A DNA stretch of 30,756 nucleotides from Chara braunii (Eukaryota; Streptophyta; Charophyceae; Charales; Characeae), in the NCBI GenBank assembly GCA_003427395.1, contig BFEA01000340.1, positions 1,538,569-1,569,324 on the forward strand, in the 5' to 3' direction. This document shows, in pieces, positions 28,187 to 30,756 of this stretch (the stretch's first letter is position 1; each line of letters starts with the position of its first letter). The notes beneath the pieces were generated by a model. It was given only the letters and a program-made list of their open reading frames with translations. It was not told the DNA's origin and ran no database searches. The position numbers and the translations under genes are program-made.

Positions 28187-28191
28187 CCTCT
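27988..28191. repeat. Poly-C / poly-T / poly-C / (CT)n low-complexity block
   Basis: C runs of 51 (27988-28038), 16 (28105-28120) and 26 (28139-28164), a T run of 18 (28121-28138) and about 13 CT units. TTCTCAAC precedes two of the C runs, which suggests a local duplication. Lengths are unlikely to be exact. Confidence 0.9.
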
Positions 28192-28552
28192 TTCTTGTGA
28201 ACATGCACGCTATCCCCCACACCTTCAACCCAAAGGAAGCCATTACGGTGCTCATTATTCCTCTCCAGGTGATCCCTTATTTGTGGGGGCAAGGGGGAGG
28301 GGAAGTGGGGCCCGGATGGTGATGCATCCTCTACCCCAACCACAATGTAATTAGTTGTGTTGTTTGCTGAAATGTTCTTACGTTTGCTTGTGTCCGCTGA
28401 CTTTCAGTCTTGCTCGAACCTGACCATCCAATCAAAGCAATCAATCCGAAAGAGCAACAGATAAACAGACACGTGGCGTCGGGCGATAATGTTAAATGGC
28501 AGGCCCAAAATCTGAGTTAAGAAGAGAACAATACTTATAACTCAGTTACCAA

Positions 28553-28720
28553 CGGGCCACGTAGCTCAGTTGGTACACCTCTGAACTGTTGAAATATGAA
28601 TCAGACCCAAGTTCGAGTCCAGATGCAATCAGATGAACAGAACAAAATAATTCTGCATTACCTCAGAGCGGTGAGTTGAATGATTATAAATCTCAAGGCC
28701 GTCGCCCTTTCAGAAACAAA
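28553..28720 (+). mobile_element. tRNA-derived SINE, family S1, best copy
   Basis: The head reads GGGCCACGTAGCTCAGTTGG (matching the tRNA box A pattern) and later CCAAGTTCGAGTCCAG (one base from box B). The body continues with GCATTACCTCAGAGCGGTGAG and TCTCAAGGCCGTCGCCCTTT, followed by an A-rich tail with AAAG units to about 28750. The order is that of a tRNA-derived SINE. The 3' block is shared with the copies at 19262 and 29885. It is not a functional tRNA, because the acceptor ends do not pair. Confidence 0.8.
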
Positions 28721-29005
28721 GAACCGAAAAAGAAAAAAAAGAAAAAAAAAGCTTAGGCCAGTTGCACATTTAGTATTTAGTCATTAGTATTTATTATTTT
28801 GAATATTTTCCCTCTCACTCGATTAAAAACACTTGAATAATTTGAATTTTCTCTGTACTTGCATAGTTAGTAACCCTAACTTTTTGAATTGTGGAAAATA
28901 AGTTGGGTGCCAATCACTCAACTAGTGACACGCAGTTCATTTTTACTTAGGTAAGCACTTAAACGACACCCACTGTCATCTTTTTTTTTTCTTTTTTCTT
29001 TCTCT

Positions 29006-29233
29006 TTTTCCCGGTTTGGCTATTTTCTAGTTTTCACAACTTTTCAGTTCTTTTGACTGTTTTAGTTTGACCTTTGTTTACTTGCCATGTCAGCCATATA
29101 CATGCACACATGTATCTAGCTGCATACATGTATCTAGCTACATACATGTATCTACTTTTTTTTCCCGGATTGGCTTTTTTTTTCCTAGTTTTGAGTTCTT
29201 TTGACTGTTTTAGTTTGACCTTTGATTACTTGC
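29006..29233. repeat. Duplicated 75-bp block flanking ACATGTATCTAGCT units
   Basis: TTTCCCGG(T/A)TTGGCT..CTAGTTTT..AGTTCTTTTGACTGTTTTAGTTTGACCTTTG(T/A)TTACTTGC occurs at 29008-29085 and again at 29161-29233. Three 18-bp ACATGTATCTAGCTNCAT units lie between them at 29108-29155. Confidence 0.88.
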
Positions 29234-29884
29234 GAGCAGCTAGATACATATCACAAACCTATCAGCCATAAAAATATGAACAGCCTGAAATATCGAATAC
29301 GCCATTTGATCGCTTTCCGGCAGCTGCAGCCTGCAGTAGTAGTTTGAGCAGAGCGAATTTTTTTTCCGTATTTAATATCGCTCTGAACAGGTAACAAGGC
29401 TATCTGTCGTAAAAACCTGGAAATTAAAGTTTAAAAAAAACTGAGGTTTCTTTTTTTTTCCTTTTTTCTTTATAAAGTTCAGATCGTAGTAGAGGCTTGA
29501 TGCTAGTAGTCCGTCGGGGGGAGGGGGGGGGCTGTCGTTCTGTGGAGGCTTCATCACAAATTTTTTTCTTCTTCTTTTCCAAAAATGACATCAAACTGTC
29601 ATCTGAACGTGCAAAGACGAGAGTAAACAAACTTCATAGCTGAAGACCCCTGCTTTTTATTCTTCTTCTTCTTCTTCCTCTTTTTTTTCCGCTTCTTCAT
29701 GTGGCCGTGATCGCTGATTAAAAAAAAAAAAAAGCACTCCATCTTTGTTTATTTATATAAATTTTAAACATGAAAAAAGCGCTTCCAATTCAAGATTTGC
29801 TGGACCACATCAAAGTTCCTCTCCAAATTTAAGGAAAAAAACAAAACAAAAATTATCAAAAAATATAATAGCTATTAGTAAGGC

Positions 29885-30033
29885 TCATGGTACACCAATG
29901 AACTGTTGAAATGCAGACCTGAGTTCAAATCCAGATGGAGCTAGATGACTGAAATCCTTGAATTACCTGCGGGCGGTCAGAGTTTGAGAATGACATCTTA
30001 AGGGCGCCGCCCTTTTTTTTTTTTTTTTTTTTT
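29885..30033 (+). mobile_element. tRNA-derived SINE, family S1, copy with poly-T end
   Basis: CTCATGGTACACCAATGAACTGTTGAAAT, then CTGAGTTCAAATCCAGATGG (box B-like), then GAATTACCTGCGGGCGGTCAGAG and ATCTTAAGGGCGCCGCCC, followed by 22 T. The T run in place of an A-rich tail may be a Pol III terminator or a tail variant. Confidence 0.75.
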
Positions 30034-30070
30034 AAGTAAGGCTCATCGGATACCATACATATATGGACCT

Positions 30071-30180
30071 CACTCCACCACTCACCAAATGTGCAAAATC
30101 CGAATGAATTTTCCTCTAGAACAGGGAAAGATGCACTACCATAAATTTTGTCTTTTGTGCATGTGGTGAGTGGTGGAATG
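30071..30180. mobile_element. Foldback element with 28-bp arms
   Basis: CACTCCACCACTCACCAAATGTGCAAAA (30071-30098) and the reverse complement of 30153-30180 agree at all but three positions, with a 54-bp loop. Probable MITE or fragment; no clear target duplication. Confidence 0.65.
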
Positions 30181-30369
30181 ACGCCCGATCTCATTCGAAT
30201 TTCAAACACATTTAGGATGCTCATCAACGGTTAGGAATTGTGCGAAGGATTGGCGCATTGACCGCACGATTGGGCAATTTTTGATCGGACAACCAAAAAA
30301 AGAGAGACGGATACGATGTAAGGTCATGTAATCGACGACCAACACATGCTTCTATGCGAAATTAAAAGG

Positions 30370-30485
30370 GCATGTGAAATAGTCTGGCATGCGAAATAAT
30401 CGTGAAACAAGCAAAATAATCTGGCTGTGGTGAAATAATCCGGCAACAAACAAAACAAACCGGAAGGTGAAATAATCTGGCTTTC
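30370..30485. repeat. Irregular GTGAAATAATC(T/C)GGC repeats
   Basis: ATGTGAAATAGTCTGGC, ATGCGAAATAATC, GGTGAAATAATCCGGC and GGTGAAATAATCTGGC recur at uneven spacing. On the minus strand they give repeated PDYFTxR words in a frame without other coding signs. Confidence 0.7.
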
Positions 30486-30683
30486 TGGACTGCACCCGGC
30501 TGTATTTCTGGCCACATACGCCAAGGAAATTGACGAGGTTTTGAGTACACAAGCCCTTAATCGATAGAGCAAACTGACACTCTGCATAAAAGAGCGTCAC
30601 CAATTCTTCTGCAAAAAATTGAACTATCTGAAGAAGATTGTAGATGAAAGTCATGAAATGGTTTGACTTCCTTGGAACTCCCT

Positions 30684-30689
<6 letters not shown>

Positions 30690-30756
<67 letters not shown>
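30690..30756. repeat. (CT)n microsatellite running off the window
   Basis: At least 33 CT units up to the last base. Confidence 0.97.

Larger units (their letters stand above)
26615..30756. other. Presumed 5' intron or flank of the NUMOD3 gene; no exon seen
   Basis: The acceptor at 26615 in mid-codon proves an upstream exon, but I found no NUMOD3-like or transit-peptide-like coding sequence on the minus strand to the right. The stretch holds microsatellites, poly-C runs, SINEs and a foldback element. Confidence 0.5.

Noticed and set aside
27876-28322. 148-codon Pro-rich open frame
   Set aside because: It is a read-through of poly-C and (CT)n runs.
28553-28630. Functional tRNA gene
   Set aside because: Box A and box B are present, but the acceptor stem does not pair and the sequence continues into a tail shared with two other copies, so it is a SINE.

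Overview
The window is nuclear DNA from a eukaryote with long introns, many microsatellites and layered transposon debris. It holds parts of two spliced genes. One encodes a protein of a plant-type NUMOD3 family that I know, from memory, only from green plants. The other belongs to the GT29 sialyltransferase-like family. Together with plant-style LINE and SINE remnants this suggests Viridiplantae, probably a streptophyte (charophyte-like) alga with a large genome. That assignment is inference from gene content, not from a species-diagnostic marker.

Layout. 1-1139: no gene seen, but a GAACGCG-rich patch and an imperfect hairpin. 1140-1960: decayed 3' end of a LINE with a zinc-binding reverse-transcriptase tail. 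2190-2483: unassigned open frame ending at a donor-like site. 4086-10632 (+): last four exons of a GT29 gene (4086-4242, 7135-7265, 9260-9309, 10527-10632); its 5' exons, including sialylmotif L, were not found. Its introns hold microsatellites, a 77-bp hairpin minisatellite, a palindrome and an antisense U6 snRNA pseudogene. 10633-16989: intergenic, with dispersed repeats, two (CA)n arrays and a foldback element. 16990-26614 (-): last four exons of the NUMOD3-domain gene, whose 5' exons probably lie to the right of the window. Its introns carry two copies of a TA-flanked MITE, a TTAA-flanked foldback element, a sequence gap and several (CT)n tracts on the sense strand. 26615-30756: presumed upstream intron or flank, with tRNA-derived SINEs, a foldback element and long homopolymers.

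The two genes converge tail to tail about 6.4 kb apart. In both, every junction keeps the reading phase: the coding sums are 444 nt for GT29 and, after the leading partial codon, 2079 nt for NUMOD3, both divisible by three. No functional link between the two proteins is evident. The other long open frames are mostly read-through of simple repeats and are not genes. I saw no defence system, operon, CRISPR array or viral gene. The least described material is the set of short non-autonomous repeat families and how they nest inside each other and beside splice sites.
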